DNA of 64,000 bases from Thermoflavimicrobium daqui (GCF_003313465.1 NZ_KZ845671.1:1-64000), one strand, 5' to 3'; shown: positions 16,307-25,987, counted from the stretch's first letter. Notes: generated from the sequence alone by a model not told the origin. Translations and numbers: made by a program.

Positions 16307-17755
16307 ATGAGATCACTGGATCGATTAAATATGTGCTGGATTGACGGACGGAGTATTACATTACCCAAGTCTTTTTCGGTATTCAATCCAGCAACGGGTA
16401 AAGAGATCGGAAATGTCCCCTTAGATGAAGGGGAGCTGACAACTCAAGCAATCGAATCCGCTTGGGCTGCTTTTTCTACTTGGTCTAAACGATCTGCAGG
16501 TGAAAGGGCTACTTATTTACATAGTTGGGCAGATCGTTTGATAGAGCATAAGCGTGAGTTAGCAGAGCTACTATCGATGGAACAAGGTAAGCCGATGTTA
16601 GAGGCTAAGGAAGAAATAGAAGGAGCGGTAGAGTTTATCCGCTGGTATGCAGAGGAAGGAAAGCGTATACAAGGGGAAGTACTTACACCATTGCGAGCAA
16701 ACCAGCGAATTTCAGTCATTCGTCAACCGGTGGGAGTTGCTGCGTTGATCACTCCTTGGAACTACCCAGCAGCGATGGTGACACGCAAAGTAGCACCAGC
16801 ACTCGCCGCTGGCTGTACAGTGATTTTAAAACCTGCAAAAGAAACACCTCTCATTGCTATCGCCTTGTTTGAGCAATTGATGGCAACGGGAATTCCAGCA
16901 GGAGTTGCTAATTTGGTAACAGGTGAAGCAGCGAAAATAGCCCAAGTTCTTTTAAATGATCATCGTGTTCGTAAAATCTCTTTTACGGGATCAACTGAGG
17001 TTGGTAAGCGGTTAATGAGCCAAGCTGCAGCCCAAGTGAAACGTATTTCCTTGGAGTTAGGTGGGAATGCCCCTTGTATTGTATTTTCTGATGCGGATAT
17101 CGATTTAGCAGCAGAGAGGATTGTTCTAAACAAATTTGAAAACTGTGGGCAAATGTGTAATGGAATTAATGTAGTTTATGTACATGAAACAATTGCTTCA
17201 AAACTTGAAGAGAGAATCATTCAGCTGGTAAAAAGGATGAAAGTCGGCAAGGGAAGTGATCCTGATGTAAAAATCGGACCACTGATTAATCAGAGAGAAA
17301 GACAGAAGGTACATGAATTAGTGCTAGATGCGAAACAACAGGGAGCAACTCTTTTACTTGGTGGCGATATGTTGGAAAAAGATGAGTTTCATCAGGGTGC
17401 TTTTTATGCCCCAACCATCATGAATCAGGTTCATCAGAACATGCGCTGTGTACAAGAAGAGATCTTTGGTCCTGTATTACCTATCTTAACATTTCAGACA
17501 GAAGAAGAGGTGATCAAGCAGGTAAACCAGACATCTTATGGCTTAGCCGCTTATTTCTTTACCAAAGATCACAATCGTGTTCATCGTGTGAGTGAAGCGT
17601 TGGAATTTGGCATGATTGGTGTGAATGGAACCTCGCTCAGTGTTCCACAAGCTCCTTTTGGTGGGATTAAGGAAAGTGGGCAAGGACGAGAAGGTGGGAC
17701 TTATGGATTGGAAGAGTATTTAGAACTGAAATATATTTCGACAATACTCGATTGA
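16307..17755 (+). CDS. NAD(P)-dependent aldehyde dehydrogenase
   Basis: About 482 residues of the ALDH superfamily, close to the succinate-semialdehyde or gamma-glutamyl-aminoaldehyde dehydrogenase group. Motifs are TPWNYPAAMVTRKVAPALAAG, ILKPAKETPL, the cofactor loop FTGSTEVGKRL, the catalytic Glu in LELGGNAP, the catalytic Cys in NCGQMCNG, and EEIFGPVLP near the C-terminus. AAAGGAG lies nine bases before the ATG at 16307, 16 codons inside the longest frame. It is followed at close range by a glutamine-synthetase-like ligase and an SDR, suggesting oxidation of an aldehyde made from an amine or amino alcohol. Confidence 0.88.
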   Translation: MRSLDRLNMCWIDGRSITLPKSFSVFNPATGKEIGNVPLDEGELTTQAIESAWAAFSTWSKRSAGERATYLHSWADRLIEHKRELAELLSMEQGKPMLEAKEEIEGAVEFIRWYAEEGKRIQGEVLTPLRANQRISVIRQPVGVAALITPWNYPAAMVTRKVAPALAAGCTVILKPAKETPLIAIALFEQLMATGIPAGVANLVTGEAAKIAQVLLNDHRVRKISFTGSTEVGKRLMSQAAAQVKRISLELGGNAPCIVFSDADIDLAAERIVLNKFENCGQMCNGINVVYVHETIASKLEERIIQLVKRMKVGKGSDPDVKIGPLINQRERQKVHELVLDAKQQGATLLLGGDMLEKDEFHQGAFYAPTIMNQVHQNMRCVQEEIFGPVLPILTFQTEEEVIKQVNQTSYGLAAYFFTKDHNRVHRVSEALEFGMIGVNGTSLSVPQAPFGGIKESGQGREGGTYGLEEYLELKYISTILD

Positions 17756-17782
17756 CTTGAAGCTTGGGAAGGATGGATGTTC

Positions 17783-19168
17783 ATGTGTGATCAACCGATG
17801 GGGAAGATCTCAAAGGCGGACTTACACGCGTGCTTGCAAAATGGAGTGATTGATACATTGATCATTGCTATTTGTGATATGCAAGGACGCTTGATGGGGA
17901 AACGTTTAACACGTGAGTTTTTGTTAAGTCAAGATTTGGATCATGGAACTCATTTTTGTAATTACTTATTAGGTACAGATATGGAGATGACTACACCAGA
18001 AGGTTATCAGCATATGAACTGGAATCAAGGATATGGTGATTGGCTAGCTAAGCCCGATTGGTCCACTTTACGGATCATTCCTTGGCTGGAGAAAACCGCG
18101 ATGGTACTTGCGGATTCGGTAGATGAAAAAACGGGAGAGCTGATTGAAATTGCACCTCGTACCATTTTAAGAAAGCAGTTAAAACGTGCATCCAGTTTAG
18201 GATATCAACTTCATATGGCGAGCGAACTGGAATTTTATTTATTGAAGGATTCTTACGAAGAAGTACATCAGAAGGGTTATGAACATATTTGTCTAGCTGG
18301 TCACTATAACGAAGATTACAACTTGCTACAAGGAACAAGAAATGAGCCGATTTATGCTAAGATGCGTAAATATATGAATCAATCAGGAATCTTAATTGAG
18401 TCATCCAAAGGGGAAGCTTATACGGGACAACATGAGATGAATATCAGTTATTCAGAAGCGCTTAGCTCTGCTGATCATCATGTACTATTTAAGCATGGTT
18501 TAAAAGAAATTGCTCTCCAAGAAGGAGTTGCCATTACCTTTATGGCAAAGCCGGATCACCGCTGGACGGGCTCAAGTGGTCATATTCATTTGAGTTTATG
18601 GGATCAAGAAGGAACGAAAAATTTATTTGATGATCCAAAGAGAACTCAACCTCAGATGTCCGAAAAAATGCGCTTCTTCCTTGGAGGTCTATTAAAGTAT
18701 ACGAGGGACTTTTCATTGTTTTTAGCACCCAATGTAAACTCGTATAAACGATATGCTCCAGAAAGTTGGGCTCCGGTAAATATTGTTTGGAGCTACGATA
18801 ATCGATCGACGGGGTTTCGCATTGTTGGGAAGGGTTCAGGGTTACGAATTGAAAATCGCATACCAGGAGCGGATATCAATCCTTATTTAGCTTATGCTGC
18901 AATGATTGGTACAGGTCTGAAAGGAATAGAAAAGCAAATCGAGCCCACCGAGGAATTTAAAGGAAACGCCTACCAAGCTCAAAATGTACCCCGTATTCCT
19001 GCTTCATTAGCTGAAGCCATCCATTGTTGGGCAAATAGTGAAATCGTTGACGAAATATTAGGAGAACATGTGGCGAGGCACTACGAACTTACCGCTCGTA
19101 ATGAACAGCAACTTTATGATCGGATTGTGACCTCATGGGAGAGAGCGCGCTATTTTGAGCAAGGCTAA
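17783..19168 (+). CDS. Glutamine-synthetase-like gamma-glutamyl-amine ligase
   Basis: About 461 residues with the GS fold but not the housekeeping GlnA, which is at 63305. Metal and ATP ligands are visible: SELEFYL, GQHEMNISY, SGHIHLSLWD, and ENRIPGADINPYLAYAA. The segment NSYKR..PESWAPVNIVWSYDNRSTGFRI resembles PuuA- and GlnA3/GlnA4-type enzymes, which join glutamate to polyamines or ethanolamine. The ATG at 17783 is nine bases from AAGGA; the ATG at 17777 abuts it. It lies 27 bases after the aldehyde dehydrogenase. The amine substrate cannot be told from sequence. Confidence 0.82.
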   Translation: MCDQPMGKISKADLHACLQNGVIDTLIIAICDMQGRLMGKRLTREFLLSQDLDHGTHFCNYLLGTDMEMTTPEGYQHMNWNQGYGDWLAKPDWSTLRIIPWLEKTAMVLADSVDEKTGELIEIAPRTILRKQLKRASSLGYQLHMASELEFYLLKDSYEEVHQKGYEHICLAGHYNEDYNLLQGTRNEPIYAKMRKYMNQSGILIESSKGEAYTGQHEMNISYSEALSSADHHVLFKHGLKEIALQEGVAITFMAKPDHRWTGSSGHIHLSLWDQEGTKNLFDDPKRTQPQMSEKMRFFLGGLLKYTRDFSLFLAPNVNSYKRYAPESWAPVNIVWSYDNRSTGFRIVGKGSGLRIENRIPGADINPYLAYAAMIGTGLKGIEKQIEPTEEFKGNAYQAQNVPRIPASLAEAIHCWANSEIVDEILGEHVARHYELTARNEQQLYDRIVTSWERARYFEQG

Positions 19169-19263
19169 TATCGGACATTCATGTCGATTAACTAGATAAA
19201 GATAGCGAAGCGAAGAGGTGTTTTTCGGCTACGTTGATACCACTGAAAATAGGGGGCTTTAAG

Positions 19264-20031
19264 ATGCGCTTACAAGGAAAAGTAGCAGTAATTACAGGAG
19301 CTGGGAGTGGAATGGGGCGGGTGGCTGCACAGATGTTTGCCGCAGAGGGAGCCAAAGTCGCTGTGTTGGAGATCGATGAGAAAGCAGGACTGGAGACTGC
19401 CGAGTTGATAGAAAAAAAGGGAGGGCAAGCGATTTTTTGCCCGTGTAATGTGGTAATTGAATCGGATGTGAAGCAAGCAGTTGAAAAGTGCTTGCAATCT
19501 TTTACTAAAATCGATGTGCTTTATAACAATGCGGGCATTATGCCTGCTGAAGATCAATCAGTGATCAATACAGAAGTTGAAGTTTGGGATCGTGTATATG
19601 ATGTCAATGTAAAAGGATCATTTCTAACCTGTAAATATGTGATTCCTGAAATGATCAAAAGGCAGAGTGGCTCCATTATTAATATTGCCTCTTTTGTTGC
19701 TTTCATGGGATGTACTGTTCCCCAAGATGCTTACACAGCCTCCAAAGGGGCGATTGTTGCCTTTACCAAGTCGCTTGCGATTCAGTTTCGTCCACAAGGA
19801 ATACGTAGCAATGTCATTTGTCCAGGACCGATTGAAACACCGTTACTGACTGAGTGGCTGGTCAAAGACGAAGAAGCACGAAAAATACGCCTCAGCCGTC
19901 AACCAAGTGGTCGCTTTGGTAAACCCGAAGATATTGTCCATTGTGCCATCTATTTAGCATCTGATGAGTCCGATTGGACCAATGGTGCAGAGATTCACAT
20001 TGATGGAGGAATTACGAGTAATTATTTTTAG
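19264..20031 (+). CDS. Short-chain dehydrogenase/reductase
   Basis: A 255-residue classical SDR. TGAGSGMG is the cofactor loop, an acidic residue after the second strand (VLEIDEKAG) favours NAD, NNAG is present, and the catalytic Ser and YTASKGA (Tyr and Lys) follow, then the closing CPGPIETP and HIDGG. AGGGGG precedes the ATG at 19264; an upstream in-frame start at 19234 has no such site. It sits about 95 bases after the ligase gene, with no terminator seen between. It could oxidise the alcohol or amine-derived intermediate of the same pathway. Confidence 0.85.
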   Translation: MRLQGKVAVITGAGSGMGRVAAQMFAAEGAKVAVLEIDEKAGLETAELIEKKGGQAIFCPCNVVIESDVKQAVEKCLQSFTKIDVLYNNAGIMPAEDQSVINTEVEVWDRVYDVNVKGSFLTCKYVIPEMIKRQSGSIINIASFVAFMGCTVPQDAYTASKGAIVAFTKSLAIQFRPQGIRSNVICPGPIETPLLTEWLVKDEEARKIRLSRQPSGRFGKPEDIVHCAIYLASDESDWTNGAEIHIDGGITSNYF

Positions 20032-20079
20032 TAAGGCTTATTCTAACTCTGTGCCCTACAAAAATTATTCCCAATAAAA

Positions 20080-20126
20080 TGGGCTCATCCAAAAGTTTTC
20101 AGACCTTTGGATGAGCCAGTTTTTTG
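20080..20126 (+). terminator. Terminator of the dehydrogenase/ligase/SDR unit
   Basis: GGCTCATCCAAA pairs with TTTGGATGAGCC and is followed by TTTTTT. The rest of 20127-20368 has no gene; a TTGAGC-17-TATATA promoter-like pair is near 20298. Confidence 0.9.
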
Positions 20127-20368
20127 ATTCGATTATATTGTAAAAGGGTAAGATCGTATGTTTCTAATGATCTTACAAGCATTATATTTTGTTGAGGGAA
20201 AATATGATTTATTATTAAATATTTCCTACCATAATTGGCTATCAAAACACCAATGTTTATCTAATCTATTTTTCTCTGTTAATATAGGACGGCTATTTTG
20301 AGCAATTTTTTACAATCCTCTATATAATAGGTTGTTTATAATCGTTTATAGGAGTGAGAAGAGAGAAG

Positions 20369-21226
20369 ATGGGTATCATCGAGAAAGCGAATCAAGAAGC
20401 AGTGAAGTTCTGGAAGTTAAAAGAGTTGGACAGCCTTGAATGTTTACGAGCAACCTATATTACCCATACCTTTGCAAAGCATGCTCATGAAGAGTTTGCC
20501 ATTGGGGTGATTGAAAAAGGAGTTGAAGGATTTGCTTATCGGGGAGAAACGCACTATGGAGTACCACGAAGTTTGATCATTGTTCATCCGGGTGAGGTGC
20601 ATACAGGTTATTCTGCCACAGAACAAGGTTGGACTTATCGGATGATCTACCCAAGTATTAAGTTAATAACTCGAGTGATACAGAGAATAACGAAAATGGA
20701 CCCCAATCATCTATATTTTCCAGATGCAGTCATACAAGATTCTGATTTGGTTTCCTTATTTTTAAGGATGCATTATTCGTTGGAAGTAGCTACTTCATCT
20801 CTTGAGCAAGAATTCTATTTTCTAGAGTTTATGATTCGATTGATGAAGAACTATGCCAAAGTTAAGCTGCCAGATACTACCATTTATACGGATCAGAGAC
20901 GAGCTAAGTGGATACGTGAATATATCGATGCTCATTTTGCTGAGAAATTAACACTAAAAAAGTTAGCGCAAATTTTTCATGTGAGTGAATTTCATCTGAT
21001 TCGCTTATTTAAACGAGAGATGCAAATACCACCTCATCTTTATCTAAATATGGTTCGGATCAATAAGGCGAAACATTACCTCTTGTCTGATTTATCAATC
21101 GCACAAATAGCTACAATGACTGGCTATTATGATCAAAGCCATTTTACCAAACAATTTAAAAAGATTCTAGGTATTACTCCAAACCAATATAGACAAGCAA
21201 TTTACAAAAGAGAATTGCAAAATTAG
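20369..21226 (+). CDS. AraC-family transcriptional regulator
   Basis: About 285 residues. The N-terminal cupin-like sensor (THTFAKHAHEEFAIGVIEKGVEGFAYRG, VHPGEVHTG) is typical of AraC_binding domains. The C-terminal DNA-binding part has two helix-turn-helix units (LTLKKLAQIFHVSEFHLIRLFKREM and IAQIATMTGYYDQSHFTKQFKKILGITPNQYRQA). It is placed between the catabolic unit and an EamA permease, so it may activate one or both; that is inference. The start is uncertain: GTG at 20354 abuts the AGGA site, so the ATG at 20369 is preferred. Confidence 0.88.
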   Translation: MGIIEKANQEAVKFWKLKELDSLECLRATYITHTFAKHAHEEFAIGVIEKGVEGFAYRGETHYGVPRSLIIVHPGEVHTGYSATEQGWTYRMIYPSIKLITRVIQRITKMDPNHLYFPDAVIQDSDLVSLFLRMHYSLEVATSSLEQEFYFLEFMIRLMKNYAKVKLPDTTIYTDQRRAKWIREYIDAHFAEKLTLKKLAQIFHVSEFHLIRLFKREMQIPPHLYLNMVRINKAKHYLLSDLSIAQIATMTGYYDQSHFTKQFKKILGITPNQYRQAIYKRELQN

Positions 21227-21272
21227 CTGTTTATCGCTTTAAATGTCATTTTCTAAAGAAGGAGGGAACAAT

Positions 21273-22235
21273 ATTCATCATAAAAATAGTTGGATTGGAA
21301 TAGGATGCGGACTGGGTACAGGTGCACTATGGGGACTTGCATTTCTCTTTCCCAAAATATTAAATTCCTTTCAATCTTTAGAGATTGCCTTAGGAAGGTA
21401 TTTTTTCTTTGGTCTTTTTTCGATCTTGGTATTTATTTTCCGTTATCGAAAGCAATTTACCATAGAAAGAAAAATCGTATGGAAAACTTTTTGGTATGCC
21501 CTTTCAAGTAATATAGGCTACTATTTTTTACTGGTTATTAGTATTAAAAAAATGGGTTCTTCTATTCCTACTTTAATTATTGGTACGCTCCCTATTACTG
21601 TTAGTCTCTATGGAAATTGGATAAAGAAAGAGTATCCTTTTCGGAAAATGATACTACCTATATGCTTTATCTTGGTCGGTCTTGCTTTTTTACATCGATT
21701 TGATTCCGGTTTAATTAAAATAAAATGGTTTGAAGATAGTAATATGGTAATCGGATTGTTTTGCTGTTTAACTGCATTAGGACTTTGGACATGGTATGGG
21801 GTTTCAAATGACTGCTTTTTAAAGGAAAATCCAAGTATTTCTCCTGCACTGTTATCTACCTTAATAGGAATTCAAAGTTTTTTTATTGTGATATGTGCTA
21901 TATTACTTGATATATGGGTGTTTGATCAGTGGGTTTCTCATCTTTTAAAGCAAAAAGAATTACCTATGTTTGTATGGATTAGCTTTTTACTAGGCGTTTT
22001 AGCCTCTTGGATGGGCACTTGGTTATGGAATCAAGCTTCGACCAGGTTATCTGTCACATTAGCTGGAAAGTTGATCGTCACAGAAACCATTTTCGGGTTA
22101 ATTTATGTATATATATGGGATCAGTCAATACCTACCTTGAACGAATGGATAGGAATGATCGTCATATTAGCTGGTATTTTCTTAGGAGTTCAGCGTTTAT
22201 TATCGAATAAAACGATGGCTCATTCATCTGAATAA
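21273..22235 (+). CDS. EamA/DMT-family transporter
   Basis: A ten-span membrane protein of the drug/metabolite transporter superfamily, about 320 residues, with two EamA halves (GTGALWGLAFLFPKIL at the start of the first, GIFLGVQRLL at the end of the second). The start is odd. AAGGAGG at 21259-21265 points to translation beginning about seven bases later, where the in-frame codon at 21273 is ATT. An ATG at 21243 is in frame but has no ribosome site and would put the AAGGAGG inside the gene. It follows the AraC gene by a short gap and may import or export the substrate of the upstream pathway. Confidence 0.8.
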   Translation: MHHKNSWIGIGCGLGTGALWGLAFLFPKILNSFQSLEIALGRYFFFGLFSILVFIFRYRKQFTIERKIVWKTFWYALSSNIGYYFLLVISIKKMGSSIPTLIIGTLPITVSLYGNWIKKEYPFRKMILPICFILVGLAFLHRFDSGLIKIKWFEDSNMVIGLFCCLTALGLWTWYGVSNDCFLKENPSISPALLSTLIGIQSFFIVICAILLDIWVFDQWVSHLLKQKELPMFVWISFLLGVLASWMGTWLWNQASTRLSVTLAGKLIVTETIFGLIYVYIWDQSIPTLNEWIGMIVILAGIFLGVQRLLSNKTMAHSSE

Positions 22236-22240
22236 ATATA

Positions 22241-22282
22241 AAAAAGTATCTTTTTCAAATAGAAAAGGATGCTTTTTTTATT
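22241..22282 (+). terminator. Terminator after the EamA gene
   Basis: AAAAAGTATCTTTTT pairs with GAAAAGGATGCTTTTTTT. Confidence 0.85.
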
Positions 22283-22380
22283 TCGTTTTGATCTTATCCT
22301 CAGATATGTTAAATAATATTTGAGTTCAGGGTCATGAATTTCGCTATAATATTCTTATGTACCTTAAGAGAGGTGAGGGA

Positions 22381-23250
22381 ATGAATCAGCACTTTTTAAG
22401 ACAACCATTCAAATTTGAATTGGATGGTCTTTTTCGGATTTACCGTCAGTATTTTAAGGGATTGGCACTAGTTAGTTTTTTGATGAATGCGGTTTTTCTC
22501 GGATGGTTCAATTGGCAATACATGGGTCATGTTCAAAATCAAAGTAGTAGTATTTTTGATTCTGAGCAAATGTTATTTCTATATTTGATTAAGGTTGGTA
22601 TTTACCTACTGATCATTTATCCATTGTTACAAGTAATTTGTCATGAGTTGATTATTCAACACTTTAAGCAAATGAAACCATCGATTTCTTACCGGTCCAT
22701 GATTATTCATTCAATTAAACATGGAAGGAAAGGTTTGCTAGCGCATGGGATGCTTGTTTTGTTTTTGCTCTTTTTCTATATGCTATTTGGAAGTATGATC
22801 TATTTTAATTTCTATTTTGGAGATCCCTTCGATCGCTTGCTGATTAGTTTCATCATTTCAACAGTGTTATTTTTCTTACCCCTTGCTTATATTTTTTATC
22901 GCTTTTCTTTAGTTATTCCCATTATCACTTTAGAGCAAAGTAGTTTTTGGCAAGCTTTTCTGAGAAGTTGGGAGCTTACTCGTGGTGGATATTTTCAAAC
23001 GTTAGGTAAATTGATCTGGCTTTATCTTACAACCATTCCATTACAATTATTAGAGGGACTCATTTTCGAGGTAGCTGCGTACGTAAGCTTTCAAGGGTTT
23101 TGGTTGCAGCTTTTTCTTTTTTTGTTTGAGTTTTTATTCATTCCATTATTGTATCCTCTTATCCCACTTTTTTTTAATTTAGTATACTGGGATGAGCGAA
23201 CTAGAAAAGAAGCTTTCGATCTTAGACAGAAGTTAGAGCAGGAGATATAA
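22381..23250 (+). CDS. Multi-pass membrane protein, first gene of the MoxR operon
   Basis: A 289-residue protein with about six hydrophobic spans and a short soluble start (LRQPFKFELDGLFRIYRQYFKGL), like the glycerophosphoryl-diester-phosphodiesterase membrane-domain type of proteins often found beside DUF4129 genes. No catalytic motif is visible. GAGGTGAGGGA precedes the ATG at 22381. It leads a tight operon with DUF4129, DUF4350, MoxR and DUF58 genes; TATAAT at 22345-22350 may be its -10 box. Confidence 0.6.
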   Translation: MNQHFLRQPFKFELDGLFRIYRQYFKGLALVSFLMNAVFLGWFNWQYMGHVQNQSSSIFDSEQMLFLYLIKVGIYLLIIYPLLQVICHELIIQHFKQMKPSISYRSMIIHSIKHGRKGLLAHGMLVLFLLFFYMLFGSMIYFNFYFGDPFDRLLISFIISTVLFFLPLAYIFYRFSLVIPIITLEQSSFWQAFLRSWELTRGGYFQTLGKLIWLYLTTIPLQLLEGLIFEVAAYVSFQGFWLQLFLFLFEFLFIPLLYPLIPLFFNLVYWDERTRKEAFDLRQKLEQEI

Positions 23251-23259
23251 GGGGTGAGT

Positions 23260-23853
23260 ATGATTTCAACTGATTTACAACAAGTCAAAAAAGAATTGCA
23301 AGAAATTTTGTCTCGTCCTGAATTTCAAAATAACCAAGAACTAGAGAAGCAAAGTCCCATGAACTCTGTACAGTCGGATTTTTTGCCATTTTCTATTCCG
23401 AGCGAATGGATTTGGGCTATCTATATTTTCATTGGTATTTTGTTTTTGGCTATCATGATTGGTTGGATTGTGCTTAGATGGAGGAGACGTGAGCAACAAC
23501 AAAAAGACTTATTAGATGGTAAAGCTAATCATGCTATGAAATGGCATGCAGAAGCCCAAAGTTATGCACAGCAAGGAGAATATCGTTTAGCACTTCGGGC
23601 ACTCTTTCATTACTTGTTAATAAATCTATCAAAGAAAAATAAAATTACTTATGAACAATCAAAAACGAATGAGGATTATAAAAGGGAAATCGAACAAAAT
23701 TGGCCCATTCAAGTGCATTCCTTCTCTAATGTCAGAGATCAATTTGATGAAACTTGGTATGGTGAAAGAGCCGTCTCTTCGGAAGGTTACCACAAATATC
23801 AGCAGCAAATTAATCAATTAATGCCGAAGGAGGAGGCCGATGAGACGAAGTAA
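23260..23853 (+). CDS. DUF4129-domain membrane protein
   Basis: A 197-residue protein. One span (about residues 45-68, WIWAIYIFIGILFLAIMIGWIVL) separates a short outside part from a cytosolic DUF4129 region (MKWHAEAQSYAQQGEYRLALRALFHYLLINL and a YEQSKTNEDYKREI segment). Such proteins accompany MoxR/DUF58 operons; the biochemical role is unknown. The preferred ATG at 23260 follows AAGGGG; the next gene overlaps its end by 14 bases, so the two are translationally coupled. Confidence 0.8.
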   Translation: MISTDLQQVKKELQEILSRPEFQNNQELEKQSPMNSVQSDFLPFSIPSEWIWAIYIFIGILFLAIMIGWIVLRWRRREQQQKDLLDGKANHAMKWHAEAQSYAQQGEYRLALRALFHYLLINLSKKNKITYEQSKTNEDYKREIEQNWPIQVHSFSNVRDQFDETWYGERAVSSEGYHKYQQQINQLMPKEEADETK

Positions 23854-25021
23854 TATCTTATGGATTTTAGTAGGGATTATTCTGATTAGTTTGATCATCG
23901 CTTACTCTTTTTCAGCATTAAAACCAACGAATGGTAGACCGTACTCTGCTGAAAACACAGAATCCCTTGGTGTTAAAGCGCTCTATTATTTATACCAAAA
24001 AAGAGGAATTGATGTAGACTACTTTAAAGCTCCTTATGACCAATTACCTCTTTCCTCTACTCAAGATACACTGTTAATTATAAACCCTGAAGCAGATCCA
24101 CCGAAAGAAGAACAACGACAAAGTATGTTAGATTGGGTTAAAAAAGGGAATCAAGTGGTGTTATGGGGTTCAAATCATATCAATTGGCCACACGCTTTCC
24201 AGTTTCAGTTAGCAGAGTGTAGGATCAAACGAAAAAATCTAAAAGTAAAAACACGGATGGACAATCGATGGCTCAATCAGATTGCACAATTAGATTGGGC
24301 TGGGAAGTGCATTGCTCCTACAAACCAAGTTGAGCCAGTGTTACAAGATCAAAAGGGGCATATTTTAGTTGCTAAGCGTTTAGTAGGAAAAGGATCGATT
24401 TACTATATTCCAGATGCTACACTACTTACGAACGAAAAGATTTTGCACCAAGACCATGTAGCTTTACCATTCGCATTGATCCAACAAGGGAAAGTATGGA
24501 TAGATGAAACGGTACATCCTTGGTTACCTCTTTCCTCTTCTTCATCATCTGTTTCGAGTCAACAATCAAAGGAGCTAACGTTAAGTTTTTTTTCTTTGCT
24601 TAAACAAGATGGTTTATTTATTTTTCTGCAAATTTTATTGCTCTTATTGCTTTGGCTATATGCAAAGGGTAAAAGATTTGCCGCCCCACGTTTTGAAACA
24701 GTCCGTGAAGAACGAAATGCCTTGGAATATATAGAAGCTATAGCCAAGTGGTATGGTAGTATATCTATTCGAAAGGAAATATTAGAAAAACAACACCAAC
24801 TTCTACGTACAGAGATCATAGAGAAGTTATATTTACCTACTAATATCACCGATGAACAACTAAACAGGAAGATTGAACAATATTTTGGCTCTCCGTTTCG
24901 CAACCGGTATGAAGAGTTAACCCATCAGGTTAAGAAGGCTCAAAATCAAAAAAGAATTTCATCAGAACGATTTATAAAGTGGAGTATTCAAATCGATGAA
25001 CTGAGAAAGGAGATAGTTTAG
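23840..25021 (+). CDS. DUF4350-domain membrane protein
   Basis: A 393-residue protein with an N-terminal span (ILWILVGIILISLIIAYSF), then the DUF4350 domain (SLGVKALYYLYQKRGIDVDYFKAPYDQL, LLIINPEAD, NQVVLWGSN), and a second span near residue 255 (LFIFLQILLLLLLWLYAKGKRF) before a cytosolic helical tail. Its fold resembles the glutamine-amidotransferase-like part of ABC accessory proteins. AAGGAGGAGG precedes the ATG. It overlaps DUF4129 upstream and ends at the first base of the MoxR start codon. Confidence 0.82.
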   Translation: MRRSNILWILVGIILISLIIAYSFSALKPTNGRPYSAENTESLGVKALYYLYQKRGIDVDYFKAPYDQLPLSSTQDTLLIINPEADPPKEEQRQSMLDWVKKGNQVVLWGSNHINWPHAFQFQLAECRIKRKNLKVKTRMDNRWLNQIAQLDWAGKCIAPTNQVEPVLQDQKGHILVAKRLVGKGSIYYIPDATLLTNEKILHQDHVALPFALIQQGKVWIDETVHPWLPLSSSSSSVSSQQSKELTLSFFSLLKQDGLFIFLQILLLLLLWLYAKGKRFAAPRFETVREERNALEYIEAIAKWYGSISIRKEILEKQHQLLRTEIIEKLYLPTNITDEQLNRKIEQYFGSPFRNRYEELTHQVKKAQNQKRISSERFIKWSIQIDELRKEIV

Positions 25022-25983
25022 TGGAAAGCATATTCACCTCGAACCCAAACCGTATCCAAAAGATAACAGGTGATGTCATTACGATGCTTGAGAAAGCGGT
25101 ACTAGGTCAAACCGAAAACTTACAATTCATGTGGGAATGTTTATTAATGGGTGGTCATGTTTTGATTGAAGGTGTTCCTGGCTTAGGAAAAACATTGATG
25201 GTTCGTTCACTCTCTCAGGTGATTCAATGTCATCAGTCCCGTATTCAATTTACGCCAGATTTAATGCCATCAGATATCACGGGAACCAAAGTATATGATT
25301 TACAAACCGGACATTTTTCATTTCGTCAAGGTCCGATCTTTACGCATATTTTATTAGCAGATGAAATTAACCGAACACCGCCTAAGACCCAAGCCGCTTT
25401 GCTCGAAGCCATGGAGGAGAAGCAAGTTACCGTAGATGGAGAGACGTATCAGTTACCATCCCTTTTCTTTGTAGTAGCCACACAAAATCCCGTTGAGCAT
25501 GAAGGTACATATACTTTGCCCGAAGCTCAAATGGATCGTTTTACCATGAAACTGATGATGAACTATCCAACAGGAGAGCATGAAGCACTTCTCTTAGCTA
25601 CACAAAAGATTCATTCACGGAGAGAAAGTAAGCTAGAATCGGTGATATCGATCGAAGAGATTATAGAGATTCGGCAGGAACTCGAAGATGTAACTGTTGA
25701 AAGTTCTGTTATTCACTACATATTAGCTTTGGTACAAGCTACACGAAATCATCCAAAAGTTTACTTAGGGGCAAGTCCACGTGCGGGACTGGATGTGTTA
25801 GCGATGAGTAAAGCAGGAGCCATCGTCAAGGGACGTCAGTTTGTAACCCCAGATGATGTAAGAAGAATTGTAAAGCCAGTACTGCGTCATCGACTGATAC
25901 TTCATCCTGATGGAGAATTGGAGGGATGGAAAGCAGATGACATTTTGGAAGAGATTATCCAGTCGATTCCTGTTCCTAGGTAA
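25021..25983 (+). CDS. MoxR-family AAA+ ATPase
   Basis: A 320-residue AAA+ ATPase. Walker A GVPGLGKT at about residue 55, Walker B LLADEINRTPPKTQAALLEAMEE, sensor VATQNPVEHEGTYTLPEAQMDRF and the C-terminal lid are all typical. MoxR proteins act as chaperones that help assemble or activate partner proteins together with DUF58/VWA proteins. The GTG start shares a base with the preceding stop (TAGTG) and follows AAAGGAG. The partner here is the DUF58 gene four bases downstream. Confidence 0.93.
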   Translation: MESIFTSNPNRIQKITGDVITMLEKAVLGQTENLQFMWECLLMGGHVLIEGVPGLGKTLMVRSLSQVIQCHQSRIQFTPDLMPSDITGTKVYDLQTGHFSFRQGPIFTHILLADEINRTPPKTQAALLEAMEEKQVTVDGETYQLPSLFFVVATQNPVEHEGTYTLPEAQMDRFTMKLMMNYPTGEHEALLLATQKIHSRRESKLESVISIEEIIEIRQELEDVTVESSVIHYILALVQATRNHPKVYLGASPRAGLDVLAMSKAGAIVKGRQFVTPDDVRRIVKPVLRHRLILHPDGELEGWKADDILEEIIQSIPVPR

Positions 25984-25987
25984 AGCA

